Below, piece after piece: positions 38,922-49,679 of a stretch of 64,000 nucleotides of DNA (its first letter is position 1; each line of letters opens with the position of its first letter). The notes under the pieces are model-generated. The model did not search any database. It was given only the letters and a program-made list of their open reading frames with translations, and was not told the DNA's origin. The translations under genes and the position numbers were made by a program. The DNA is from Zhengitettix transpicula (taxonomy: Eukaryota > Arthropoda > Insecta > Orthoptera > Tetrigidae): contig CM073590.1 in NCBI GenBank assembly GCA_037074705.1, forward strand, positions 163,306,746 to 163,370,745, read 5' to 3'.

Positions 38922-39679
38922 TTGAATGCTAATAATGTTAGCTATAATCTTGGTTTCGATACATGCTTAAGGGTACAAAGTTCATTTCTCAAAGTCAAAG
39001 TCAATGTTACAAACCCGCTCATTTATGTTTTTATACTGTAGCGTAACCAAGTTGGTCGTTTATTGACCCCATTACGATGAAAGTGTGATCATAATGGCAG
39101 ACGCGGTATGGTCTCAGTCAAGAAAGCTTCATACTTTTTTAAGAGACACTAGTGAATTTAGTAATAAAATGCCACGGCAAAATAACGATTAGAATAGTGT
39201 AAGATCTTCGACTATGGCAGCCGACTGGACAGTGATTTTCTTCAATTTTATGCACCATGAATTTTTTTTTCATGTTCCATCTGTAACTTTATCAAATCCG
39301 ATTTATTACAAATCATGTATCAGTTAGGTTTTCCTTCCCTTTGTAAGTTGTTAGACAGTCACACGCCATTCAGTTTGAAAGAGAAACAATACAAAAAGTG
39401 TTGCTAAACGTATTCTAAATCCATCCGATTTCAATTATAAACAGCGTTCAAATACTTTTGAAATGCTTTTTTTAAAATAATTTCTTCACGTCCCTGATAT
39501 TTGCAATTAAATATTTCAATAGCACTCAGTTCAGATTAAAAATCGCAGTGCTTAAATATTTTGATTGTGGTTGCCTCTTAAATACACAACAATAAAAAAA
39601 TATTATTTTTTTCGGCAGCATCGTGCAAATTTGACATATCCATCAAAACGTACGTATTTAAGAACTTAAAAATGAAATC

Positions 39680-39807
39680 CTCAACCCTCCTGTTGAGTTA
39701 CCTTTGCTCTCCCTTCCGTATCCCCCCTTTAAAAATCCCTTCCTATGCTGTTTAAAGAGGAGCTGCGTGGGTAACCCTCATGTAGCCTGTCATCAAAAAA
39801 TAGTACA
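39680..39807 (-). repeat. Retroposon family B, copy 5 (5' truncated)
   Basis: Only the last about 125 bases are present, ending AACCCTCATGTAGCCTGTCATCAAAAAA. This exact type of terminus plus A-rich tail recurs in the other copies and defines the 3' end of the family. Confidence 0.75.
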
Positions 39808-40098
39808 CTATGTGATAGAAAATTTCAACATAAATGTCATCCCAAATATATAAGCATAAAAATGACATTGCCTACTGCATTTGATAAATATTAACGGGAG
39901 TTCCATAATCTATTATGTAGGAAAATATGAGAGAGAGAGGAAGAAGGACGAAAAATCCAAAGTTTCGAATTGCAGGGCAATGTTCATCGTAAGTGAATAA
40001 TGGGTTAATCATCGTAACTGGACACACTGGTTCCACCACTCCAACAAACTGCAGATTATATCTCAAAAGAGTCGACTATCTAGCTATGGTTACAAAAT

Positions 40099-40345
40099 GA
40101 ATAATAAGAAATATATCCGAATACAGAAAAAACGAAGTGATGATATAAATACCAAACAATGTTACTAGAAACCTTGTTCCTTTCTTCAGATGCTAAGAAA
40201 ACTATAAACACAAGAGCCCATAGCGACACAACCGCACAACAAGATTACCAGAAAAATTTTGGGGTATTTATATCATCACTTCTTATGTCTGTATTTGGCT
40301 ATTTTACTTATTATTAATTTTTCTAAACAGGTATATATTTTTAAT
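40099..40345 (+). mobile_element. Foldback family A, copy 4 (diverged subfamily)
   Basis: The arms begin GAATAATAAG and end CTTATTATT, with GATATAAATACC on the left and GGTATTTATATC on the right. The left arm read on the minus strand has CTGAAGA (40183-40189), 17 bases, then GTAAC (40161-40165). The core spacing is kept although much surrounding sequence has changed. The tail side is on the right (CTAAACAGGTATATATTTTT). Confidence 0.65.
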
Positions 40346-40357
40346 TTTTATTTTATA

Positions 40358-40947
40358 CTAGCTGGGCGCCCGGCGTTTCCCGCGTACTTATTTATGTAAA
40401 CCCGAAAAAGTACGAATAGAATACTTAAATATACTCCTCGAGTATTGCAGGATATAATTGTTAGCTAGATTCATAATGTAAACAAATGGTCACCATATTG
40501 GAGTCACTAATTTGGCGCAAAAATTAACACATTTTCCACAAGGATCGTAAAGTATTTCGTATTATTTTTTAATATCATTCGATGGAGTATTACTGGATAA
40601 AATTATACTTTTTATTCAATGAAAATATTTCTGCTTTATTTCATTACGAAAAAAGGAACTATTGTTTTTTTTTCAGTATCGTCACGTAGTAACGTTTCTC
40701 TCTCGTTTCTGCTGTGACGTCACGTCTTGACTCGCAGCAATTTAACACAAAATGATCACATTTTTTTATTATAATTCTTTCCGCCTTTATGCTACAGATT
40801 TCTCACCCCAACAGTACCGTTTCTCGTCGTTTGAAGAAAATCTGTATCATTTTTTGTTGCAATCTGCCCACGCGTTTAAATATGAATAGAGATGAACGTA
40901 AATAAATACATACATACAAATATACATCCTTTTTTATTATATAGATT
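40358..40947 (+). mobile_element. ACTAGCTG-type arthropod repeat (SINE-like or RTE-associated)
   Basis: It starts ACTAGCTGGGCGCCCGGCGTTTCCCGCG and ends with CATACATACAAATATACATCC then TTTTTTATTATATAGATT. Repeats opening with ACTAGCTG...CCCG and closing with CATACA words and TATAGAT are widespread in arthropod genomes and are usually linked to RTE-type LINEs. That link is from memory. I see no reading frame. Confidence 0.5.
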
Positions 40948-41040
40948 AAATGTGGTTGATTGTAAAATAATTCGAGGCATTCAAATAATATTAAAATTGA
41001 ATATATAATTTGATCAATGTGACTTTAAAGTAAAAAGTTT

Positions 41041-41140
41041 TAATAAAAAATTCTCGGTTCATCAGCCGAACACAACGTTTCAGCGAGATTCATCGCGGCC
41101 GTCACCTTTCATGAAACCAATCACCGGGAAAGCCTACGTT
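41041..41140 (-). repeat. Penelope-like noncoding repeat (pLTR/hammerhead-type) fragment
   Basis: The minus strand carries GGCTTTCCCGGTG, GCGATGAATCTCGCTGAAACGTTGTG and CGGCTGATGAACCG. GGCTTTCCCGGTG recurs at 51440 and, with changes, at 46.5 and 49.4 kb. GATGA-stem-GAAACG is the arrangement of Penelope-type hammerheads. The similarity is by eye and the ribozyme core is incomplete. Confidence 0.45.
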
Positions 41141-42596
41141 ATTCGGTTACTAGTTTTGTAATTACCCACTAATTACCCAATACACAATAAATAACGATAA
41201 TGTGTGTGGGAGTCTAGTCTAGTGACGAAGAAATAATCATTAATGCTCCATTCAGAGTATTAAGTTCCCACGTATTATTTACAACGTCATTAACTGTCCG
41301 TTTCTCACAGATATTTTCAATATGAGGTTTACTGCACTGCGATAATCAAACTTGCCAGCACGCTTTAATTTATGTTAGTCGTGGGCAGAGTATAGAATTG
41401 CAAAAGTTTTAAGAAATTTATAAGCACATAATCGCGTTAAAATCCTGTTCAGACGGAATATATGAACATTTCAGGAAAATTTATGATGCATATGAATCAA
41501 TTCCTTAGATTACTCCTGTTCTCAGTAAGCTATTTGTCAAAAGAATCGATCAGCGTGTATAAATATTAAACCATAAAGTCATGTACTGATGTAGTAATAA
41601 TTACCTTTCGAGCGACTAATCAAATTTCCTATTGAGAATATTGCTCCTTCCTTCCTATGGAGATGGTTCGACCGATAACCTGATTTTTCCCTTGGTTAGC
41701 TTTAATTATTCAGACGAATACTCGAGGCTGGTTTCATTTTAAATATCCTAAAAGAGAAAAACACCTACAGAAATACTCGTTAATGCTTGACGTCCCAAAA
41801 TGCGTGAAATGACTATAACTCATATAACAGACTAAAGGAAAGCTTTCTAGACCTTTTTTCAGAACGTTTGGCCTATTTACAAGACGTTTCTGTATGACTA
41901 CTCAATTCAACTACAATGCTATAGTTTTTACACCCTCTCCCAGAGAAACATTCAATTATACGCTCCCAGAAATTCTGTTAATAAAATTACACATCAAAAT
42001 TAAGTTGAGTGTCGTAACAGATATTTGGTCTTACACGTAGATATTGATTTTCGACTATAAACGTACAATTCTATAAAGTACGCGAAAAAATTGCAGACTT
42101 TCGTACGAAAGGAAACTAAACTACCGTACATACTTTTATACCCCCGATAAGTTTACTGTCTAGAAGTTACTACACTGCTGTGCCTTTTTTCCGGCAACAA
42201 AACCCCTTCCTGATTTAGTCTTTTCTCTTCTACTTCATTAAGCTAAATTATGTACTCTACTCTTATACAACATGTGTTACATAAGTTGAGATGTAAGTTG
42301 GGAACTTATATGACTTAACGTGGCCGAGAGGCTGTTGACTTAGGTGGAAAAAAAAAAACATTTGCATGTTTGGAGAGTGTCCACAAATTTCGTAGTCTAG
42401 AAGCAACTGATTTTACAATCTGGCATTTCCTCAGACATATTTTGCATTCCATGTATTATATGTAAATATTAGAGACTGAATTTAAATATTATTTATAGTA
42501 ACAACTTTAAACAGAAAACGAGGTTTTAGTTAATGTAATAAAATATTTTTCTGTTGTAAGGATTACTTATTAAATGACTAAGGTGTCCATTAATTA

Positions 42597-42612
42597 ATTA
42601 ATTAAATAATTA
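42597..42612. repeat. Target-site duplication, left copy
   Basis: ATTAATTAAATAATTA matches 42914-42929 at 15 of 16 positions, either side of foldback family A copy 5. The AT-rich composition makes chance similarity easier, but length and position agree with copies 2 and 3. Confidence 0.7.
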
Positions 42613-42913
42613 AAATGAAAAAATTTACGTCTGATTGAAAATAATGAATAAGAAAGATAGCAAATACAGACAAAAAAGGGTAATATAAATACCACACAAC
42701 GTTTCTGGGATCCTTGTGCCTTTCGTCAAGTGCTAAGAAGAGCCTAGAGAAACACAACTGCACTGGTCAGTTGACAACACTCAAAAACCTGACCAGTGCA
42801 GTTGTGTTTCTCTAGGCTCTTCTGAGCACTTGACGAAAGGCACAAGGATCCCAGAAACGTTGTGTGGTATTTATATTACCCTTTTTCGTCTATATTGGCA
42901 ATCTTTCTTATTC
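42613..42913 (-). mobile_element. Foldback family A, copy 5, most complete (124-bp inverted arms)
   Basis: Reference copy. The tail (AAATGAAAAAATTTACGTCTGATTG) is at the left. The left arm is 42646-42770 and the right arm 42789-42913, almost perfectly complementary over about 124 bases around an 18-base loop. Each arm encodes the hammerhead-like core; the right arm has TTGACGA (42830-42836), 17 bases, GAAAC (42854-42858). There is no reading frame. The near-perfect arms mean the RNA would form a very long hairpin. Target duplications of 15-16 bp flank it. Confidence 0.88.
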
Positions 42914-42929
42914 ATTAATTAAATAGTTA
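42914..42929. repeat. Target-site duplication, right copy
   Basis: ATTAATTAAATAGTTA, one mismatch from 42597-42612. Confidence 0.7.
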
Positions 42930-43079
42930 TTATAGTTACTTTTGGCTTTTTAGTATCTTTAGCATTATTATTAAATATATAAATGTAATTTGTAATAAAA
43001 TTATAAGGGAGAAGAGGGAGGCTAGGTTTCATGCAACATTAAAATTTTGAATTGCAAGCGAAAATTTGAGTGTGCAAAG

Positions 43080-43960
43080 TCATTAAGAAATGTCACGAGC
43101 TGCCATCTGTTGGTCGCGCGAACCGCCTGTTGCACAATGCAATGTCGACCTCATCGGCTGCTTTTCTTTTTCTCTTGCGGGGCCCCCCCTCTCGTCCCCC
43201 TGCCTTCCCAACTCGCACCGGGGAGTAAGAGAGAGACGGAGATCATTGAACCGACGTCGCCGATTTCTTGCGCCACCTGTTCGATTCGAAGGCGAATAAC
43301 GGGTGTAATTTTGGGATTTGAGTCGCGGCCGTAGAGGAATTTGGTCTTCATCGGCGGGTTCCTATGTGCTCGAGCCGCCGTCGGTCTGGAAACGACCTTA
43401 ACGGAGAAAGCTGCCGCTGCTGATTTGAATAATGGAATTCTGGAATTGGCGCCGGAGAGGTTGCTAACGCACGAGGAAGGGGGGGGGGGGGACGCGTACG
43501 CACACCTGTTGTTCTAAGGCTCTGGATTTCGACTGACGTCGGTGTTAAACGTGAGGCCATGCGGCCAGTCGCAGCTTCTGGGCGTGAATCGAGGGCCTGC
43601 CCTTTCTGGAGCCCACTGTCGCCCAGGGGTTGAGCCCTATAAGGAGATCCCCCTCTCTCTCCCACCCTACTTTTCCGCCTGCATTCCGCGCGCTTCTGCC
43701 AAGGCAAGGACTACTACTGTTAGCTGAATTTCTTTATCGCACCGTCGACGACTCCCGCAACTTTTAGAGTTGTCTCCCAAATACCGCGACACGGAGCATA
43801 TGCGAATCCAGTTGACGAGGATGGACCTACTTACAAATGTGGGGCGAAGTAAAAGTTGCGTCTCAATACGAACACAAGCCAGCGTCCCTCAAGGACGTCC
43901 GTCGGGTCTTACAGCACGTGTAGTCATCTCTTTTCATAGATTGATTTACGGCAATCGCTG
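43080..43960. promoter_or_regulatory. Large GC- and CpG-rich island inside the intron
   Basis: This is the longest GC-rich block in the window. It includes a G run (about 43480-43491) and C-rich tracts. TGCCATCTGTTGG at 43101-43113 fits the CTCF core (YGCCMYCTRSTGG) at 12 of 13 positions. Frames of 60-119 codons on both strands (e.g. 43348-43707 minus) are expected in such DNA and resemble no protein. An enhancer, insulator or alternative promoter region is possible but unproven. Confidence 0.3.
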
Positions 43961-44114
43961 TAAGCAAGCACGGAAACAAATAATTATTCAAATAAATTAA
44001 ATAATATTTAACAGAACGCCAATTTATATCCAAAAATCATCCACGAAGCTCCGCTATAGTATTAACGGGAATTTCCTTTCTTCTTTCTCTTAAAGCAGTA
44101 CATTTCAATAAACA

Positions 44115-44465
44115 TTCAAACAAATACACTAGTAATAAAAATAAATACGGCCGTACTTTCCAGACATTTGCCTTTACGGTAAGAAACAGTTACTCAGAAA
44201 ATAATTTAAATAGTTGGACGTTTCGGCGCTTCTTCGCATCTTTCTTTAACGCCTTTTTAACATATAATGATAAGTAAAGCAAAGATCAAAAACCAGGAAA
44301 ATATACAGAAATAACAAAGATATAAAATTTGTTGAGAATTTCGGTGTCAAGTTTAATACTGACAGAGTTGGCACGATTTTTTTTATAAATAATATTTCTG
44401 AAATTATTCTTTTACCATAATGAGGTTTCCTCGAGTTATAAGATAACTGTAAGTTGACAGACAAA
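44115..44465 (-). pseudogene. Penelope-like element, 3' end relic (C-terminal tail plus 3' region)
   Basis: Penelope-like elements encode a reverse transcriptase followed by a GIY-YIG endonuclease. The minus-strand frame at 44246-44464 includes NSRKPHYGKRIISEILFIKK, then VLNLTPKFSTNFISLL. It fits the C-terminal tail after the GIY-YIG domain in this family (NY-x-KR-x2-SE-(M/I)-LFIK...). Downstream, on the same strand, comes AAGCGCCGAAACGTCC and AATTTAAATTATT-type 3' sequence shared with 51.8 and 52.7 kb. The reverse transcriptase is absent, so the copy is dead. Confidence 0.7.
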
Positions 44466-46255
44466 TAGGCTTAAAGTACACGTTAACTATTTGTTAACGA
44501 CGTGCGGCTATCGTACAGTCGCTGCTCGACGACTAAGTGTGATTCCATTGCGTATGCAACCGTTTCGTTTCAGATTTTCCTTTTAAAAAAAATGGCATGA
44601 ATGTTCGTAACTGCAGAAATGAAAGTTCTATTAATCACTGGCCAACCTCTCCTGGCAATCTAATACGCGTGGAGTGCTGTCAGCATTCGTGGCACGCTCC
44701 TTGAACAAACATTACGCGTTTTCACGTCTCCGTGAACAGACCTGCAAATGCCAGTTCCAGAGGCGATATACTCTCATTTAATTGCCTGTCCTACTTAATA
44801 ACTTGCTCCGTTCGTACAATCGAGTTTTCGATTCGTCTAGTTATCTCACGTCGTGCGGCCATCCTTGAATCGTCACAAATTAACCATCAGTGTAAACACA
44901 GTGCACACATCTTAAGTATTGAAAATGCTTCTCACTCTAGATGCAGACTATGTGAACGACGTGGAATTACGGTGCCGTCACTTGTGAATTTAGTCTGTAA
45001 AGAGAGGATAAAATTTGAAATTGACTACCTACTTAAAGTCCCGCTAGAATGCAATAATGAAATAGGAGACTGAAAACTGAAACGCGCCCATGCGTGCAAT
45101 GAAATATATCTTGCAGTAACAACAGCTGGACAGTTGTATTGTTTTTCATTAAGAATTTTAGTGAACTCGTTCGATGCAGAAATAAGATTCTCGTACAGCG
45201 CTACCCTCTATATTACTATATAGAAATTTTAAAATGAAAGTTGGGGACTTCTTAGATTCTCCTTGAGACTGAGAAAGCTATGTTCATTACACAATGCTCG
45301 TCGTTTTTCACCTTCTGTTCCCCCCCTCCCCACCCCATTTTACGCCCTTTTTGATATTCGATATATTCTAAACAGGTGTGTTCACTCCTGTAAGCATCTT
45401 GGGTTTTATATACACATTCCTAGTAGTCAGTAAGTTAAAACCTTCGCATGTTCAACCTTTCGTGATAAAGTTATGCGGCCTAAACCCTTCCCAGTAAGTG
45501 GAACTAATTTACTTAGCTTCATTACTATTGATTTACATATTACCCGGGATATAAATCTTGTTGAAAAACTTATCGTTTAAGTACTATATCAACCATACTA
45601 TATGTAAATTTAAAATGTTCTGAAAGACGAAGCCATTTTATATATTGTCTGTTATCATTTTAAAAGCGTCCACGACTCCTCCCATTATATTTTCTGTGAT
45701 AGGGTAAGATTCTGTGGCTACTACACGTGATGTTGCTTGAACTTTACAGAATTATTGTTGTGCTTTTGGAACAAAAAGGTATTATTATAATTATATATGA
45801 AATAGATAAAATTGATTAATTGCCTAGCCAGGATTTTTGTATAAAATTCACGCGTTAAAATTACGTGTCTTCTTGAGAGCAGAACATTGGCCACTAAGTA
45901 ACTAACAAACAAAATATATTTAAAGTCAGTAGTAAGAAAATTTTAAAAAAACTGTTCTTGGCTTTGGTGGTTTTGGTTACCAAAATATAATATGAATTAT
46001 AGATATAATTAAAATTTTGCAGTTGTGAAGAATAACTCCGTTTTGACTTCTAATAAATAATAAAGAATTAATCTTTCTCTCTGTACAGAATTAATAAAGT
46101 CTTCTCGGGCTTCTAACCGAGTACACAATTGTATTCGCGACGTATCGATGACGTAAACTGCTATCGTATTCTAACAATAGTATAATAAATAATTTGAAAA
46201 AGTATTTAATGAATTATCTTGGCATTGTTTCTAATTCCTTTACGACTACCATTTA
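44466..46255. other. Intron segment without a recognised element
   Basis: A frame of 113 codons at 44732-45073 (plus) is cysteine-containing but matches nothing I know. AT-rich otherwise. Confidence 0.4.
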
Positions 46256-46560
46256 ATGAAATTATATATATATTGCATTTAACTTATTTGTTTGTAACAC
46301 AGTCATACCTACTTACATTCTATAATAGTATTTATTACCTTTTTAAGCTCATATATGAGATATACGATATATATCGAGAAGAAAGCGACACAAATTATTT
46401 GTAAATCTAAAACATTTCGTACATTAGTCAGAATGTTTTTAATATCTTTACTTAAAAATACGCAACAACTACAAAATTTGTAAATATCAAAAGCTTTCCC
46501 AGTGTAATTGACGCAGAAAGAGTTCTCTTGTTTCCTCACGGGTATAAGAGCGATTAAAGC
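46256..46560 (-). repeat. Repeat E, copy 1 (Penelope-type noncoding repeat)
   Basis: This is an inverted, nearly identical copy of 49375-49640: about 260 bases with only scattered differences. The minus strand carries GTCGAAAAGTCGCGCTTTAATCGC, GTGAGGAAACAAGAGAACTC and a GGGAAAGCTTTTGATATTTAC block. The same words in altered form occur at 51.43-51.58 kb, where the intact GTCGAAACGTCGCG is present. The conserved frame across both copies follows from the high nucleotide identity and need not be coding. Confidence 0.7.
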
Positions 46561-48620
46561 GCGACTTTTCGACGATCGCAAGTTATTCTTATTATTAAAG
46601 CCCTTATGTCATGAATTAATTCAATGTGTAATTTCAAATTTTAGAAGATAACACGAATTCTTTGAATTTTCAATGATTGCTCGAGTTTAGAAAAAATTCT
46701 TGGATTTATACTACGCAGTTCGTATGCCTGAAAATTTCGTGACAACGTGAATCAGTATCTAATCTTTGAATCTAAGTAATATAAAAAAATCTCTCTAATT
46801 TCACATGTTTGTTACAAACACACACACACAAAGCATTGAGAAACCTACAGAAGTTTGGATAAAAAAATGAGCCATTAAATAAGTATGGGAGAAGTTTAGT
46901 AAAGCAGATAACACCTTCAAATATGGACTGAGGAAGCTGAAAACGGACAATGAATAATGTACACTTCGAGATACAACTAAATCCCATGAAAAGTAATCAA
47001 AACTAACCGCCACTTAATTTTTTTTGTATCGAATAGCGATTGATGAACAGTACAATTTTTCGAGGAATTTTAACTTATTGTGTCGAAATTTAAGACTTTT
47101 ATTTAGTTAGAATTCGTATTTGATTTTGCATTTCACCGTATAAAATATTCTAATTACTTGCATTACCATCTTAAGTTAAACCGCTACGATTTAATTTATT
47201 TGTTAATTTTTATTTTTATTTTATGGCTTTTCTTCAGTTTCTTACAAACATAAAATGTTATTTCTTCAATCATTTTTTGCGACGGTTGGTAATATAATTT
47301 TTTTGAGATGAAATCACGGGACTGGCAATCAGGAAACTCTTAAATTTCATATCAATGCCAGACTTCTTGTCGTAAAGTGGTAAAAGCACGTGCTGGTGAC
47401 GAACCTATTTTGGCATCCTGTTTAATAAAATTTTGCGTTAGAAACTAATTTATGGTTTTGCGAAAGTTTCGACTGAATTCTAAATGCTTTTGCCTGCGGT
47501 AGTCGCGGAAGGAGGCGAATTTCTTTCCAGTCTCGGTGCTTTCACAGAACGTGCGTTGTCATCCTCATTCCACTTGTGCGCCCTCCCTTCATGCAGTTTC
47601 CTTCTTTGGTTAAACATTGCTTTCACCTTTTCCTGCAGCGTTGCAAGCCATAACGACCACTCCACGCGTTCTTATTTCTGGTGTGCAAAGCGTTACGCAA
47701 CATTAAATTACGAGCATCTATTAAATCACTATTGATTTGCAACGAAAGCTTCTTCAGCACCAGTTGCTACTTTGCCTCAGTCTCCAATCACACGGCCCCA
47801 ACGTTTATCCAGCTAGCTTATGAGTTATGGTCTTTGTATATGCAACGCCGGTTCTGGCACGAACATTCATTTTACGGCTGCTTTCTCCAGTCATTTTCGC
47901 GGTTCAAAATATTACTTTCTATCTCAAATATTTAAATATTTTTTCTGGGCTAGCTATATATCGGACACAAAAGAGCAAACATTTTAAAATAAAATTGTGT
48001 AAATAGTAATGAAATTAAATTAAAAAAATAGATCAATGCAAATATAAATTTGTGAGAGTTAACGGCGCGGATGACCAAATGCAGTAAATAATAATTTTAT
48101 TCTTTGACTACACACATACATTTTACCTCTGGACAACCAATATGCAATCATAAATTTTACATAACCACGTTCTGCCTCTTGCAAGACTCAATTTCTGTTC
48201 CATAATAGCAATTTATTGAAACATCTATATCTTATATATATTATTTAAAAATGGTGAAAAGTAAGGAAAGTGATAGATAATAAATATAACCGGCAGATAT
48301 GAAGGCATGTTGCTAAACAGAAGGTGGGTGATGTCGAGGATTATGTAGCTGAAATAGATGTTGCAAGATGCAGTCGAGTGGAGACCTTTTACTTCAGATT
48401 GATTTTTGAATTCAATTTGCAGTGATTCTCAACGGCAGGTAATGAAGATACGTTTGGTTTCTAGGAATTATCGTTAACGTGTTACATAAAACAAAATTAA
48501 CGTAAGGATATTACACGAACGCTTTGATGCGAGTAACGAATCGATAAGAGAGATAAAAAAATTCAGTAAATTAACGACTGCATTAGCAAATACCTGCTGG
48601 TCTCAATGTTTTACCTTTAG
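46561..48620. other. Intron segment with a CA run and one GC-richer patch
   Basis: A short (CA)n lies at about 46818-46830 and a GC-richer patch at 47480-47890. Nothing else was recognised. Confidence 0.4.
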
Positions 48621-48856
48621 CGACGTTGAAACACAAAAATGAATAGACAATACAAAACAACAAACAAACAAAATATACATAAATAAGTTGCCAAAAACAG
48701 ACAAAAATAAGTACTAAATAAATACCACAAAACGTTTCTGCTATCCTTGTTGATTTCGTCAGATGATTCGAGAAACGTAAGAGGCCTAAGAACGACACAC
48801 CGCACAAACCAGGTGACGAACTCAAAAGAGTTTTTGGGCTGTTTTGGGCAGTAAAT
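48621..48856. mobile_element. Foldback family A, copy 6 (strongly diverged)
   Basis: TAAATACCACAAAACGTTTCTGCTATCCTTG matches the arm of copy 5 with changes. GTTTC (48734-48738) and TCGTCAG (48756-48762) are 17 bases apart and read CTGACGA...GAAAC on the minus strand. A central inverted motif CTCAAAAGAG follows. The right arm is missing. Confidence 0.6.
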
Positions 48857-49374
48857 ACTAATTATTAAATTTTAAAATACACGTTTTTATTAAATTTCAA
48901 ATACAAAGATTAATCATAAAAATAATACCATAATCAAAATATTTTGTATGCAATTGAAAGTTTGTAATTGACGACATGTTATATCATATATGACAACTAT
49001 GACGTCACTTCAGTGGAGGAAATTATACTTCGCGCCGATTGGCAAGCTAATGTTAGAATTTGTTTTTTGTGAATAACATTGCCCTTTTCTGACTACAAAC
49101 GTCATTTTAGTAATCACCAAATATTTTTTAGTATTTTAGTATCATCAAATATTTTTGAGCTTAAATGAAGCACTTTTCCGACCTTTTTCGGTTGCAATTT
49201 CCAGTCAACCCCCATTTCACCCCTTCGGATGATGAATTTCAAATATTACTTTCATATTTGTCACATACGTGTAATAGGAACCTATGTTCCAAATATCACG
49301 ATTCAAGGTCTAGTAATTTCTGGTCTCCATTGGAGACCGTTTCTCTTCTCTCTCTCTCTCCCTGTATATATATG

Positions 49375-49630
49375 AGGAAACAAGAGAACTCTTTCTGCGC
49401 CAATTACGCTGGGAAAGCTTTTGATATTTACAAATTTTGTTGTTGTTGTGTATTTTTAAGTAAAGATATTAAAAATATTCTGTCTAATGTGCGAAATGTT
49501 TTAGATTTACAAATAATTTGTTTCGCTTTCTTCTCGATATATATCGTATATCTCATATATGAGCTTAAAAGGTAATAATACTATTATAGAATATTATAAG
49601 TAGGTATGACAGTGTTACAAACAAATAAGT

Positions 49631-49640
<10 letters not shown>
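49375..49640 (+). repeat. Repeat E, copy 2 (Penelope-type noncoding repeat)
   Basis: Inverted partner of 46256-46560. It opens TGAGGAAACAAGAGAACTC and ends GTTACAAACAAATAAGTTAAAT, running straight into a TA microsatellite. The partner also ends in a short TATA run, so the repeat probably inserted at, or carries, a terminal TA tract. Confidence 0.7.

Positions 49641-49675
<35 letters not shown>
49634..49675. repeat. (TA)n microsatellite, about 20 units
   Basis: Long uninterrupted TA run at the end of repeat E copy 2. Confidence 0.92.

Positions 49676-49679
<4 letters not shown>

Noticed and set aside
43348..43707. 119-codon minus-strand frame
   Set aside because: CpG-rich DNA with several overlapping open frames on both strands; arginine- and proline-rich translation without known domains.
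44732..45073. 113-codon plus-strand frame with clustered cysteines
   Set aside because: The cysteines do not form a recognisable zinc-finger or other motif, and no splice or family support exists.
49165..49575. 136-codon plus-strand frame, the longest in the window
   Set aside because: Its second half is repeat E, also present inverted at 46.3 kb; the frame is explained by repeat identity. The first half vaguely recalls 3' parts of ACTAGCTG-type repeats but is too weak to call.
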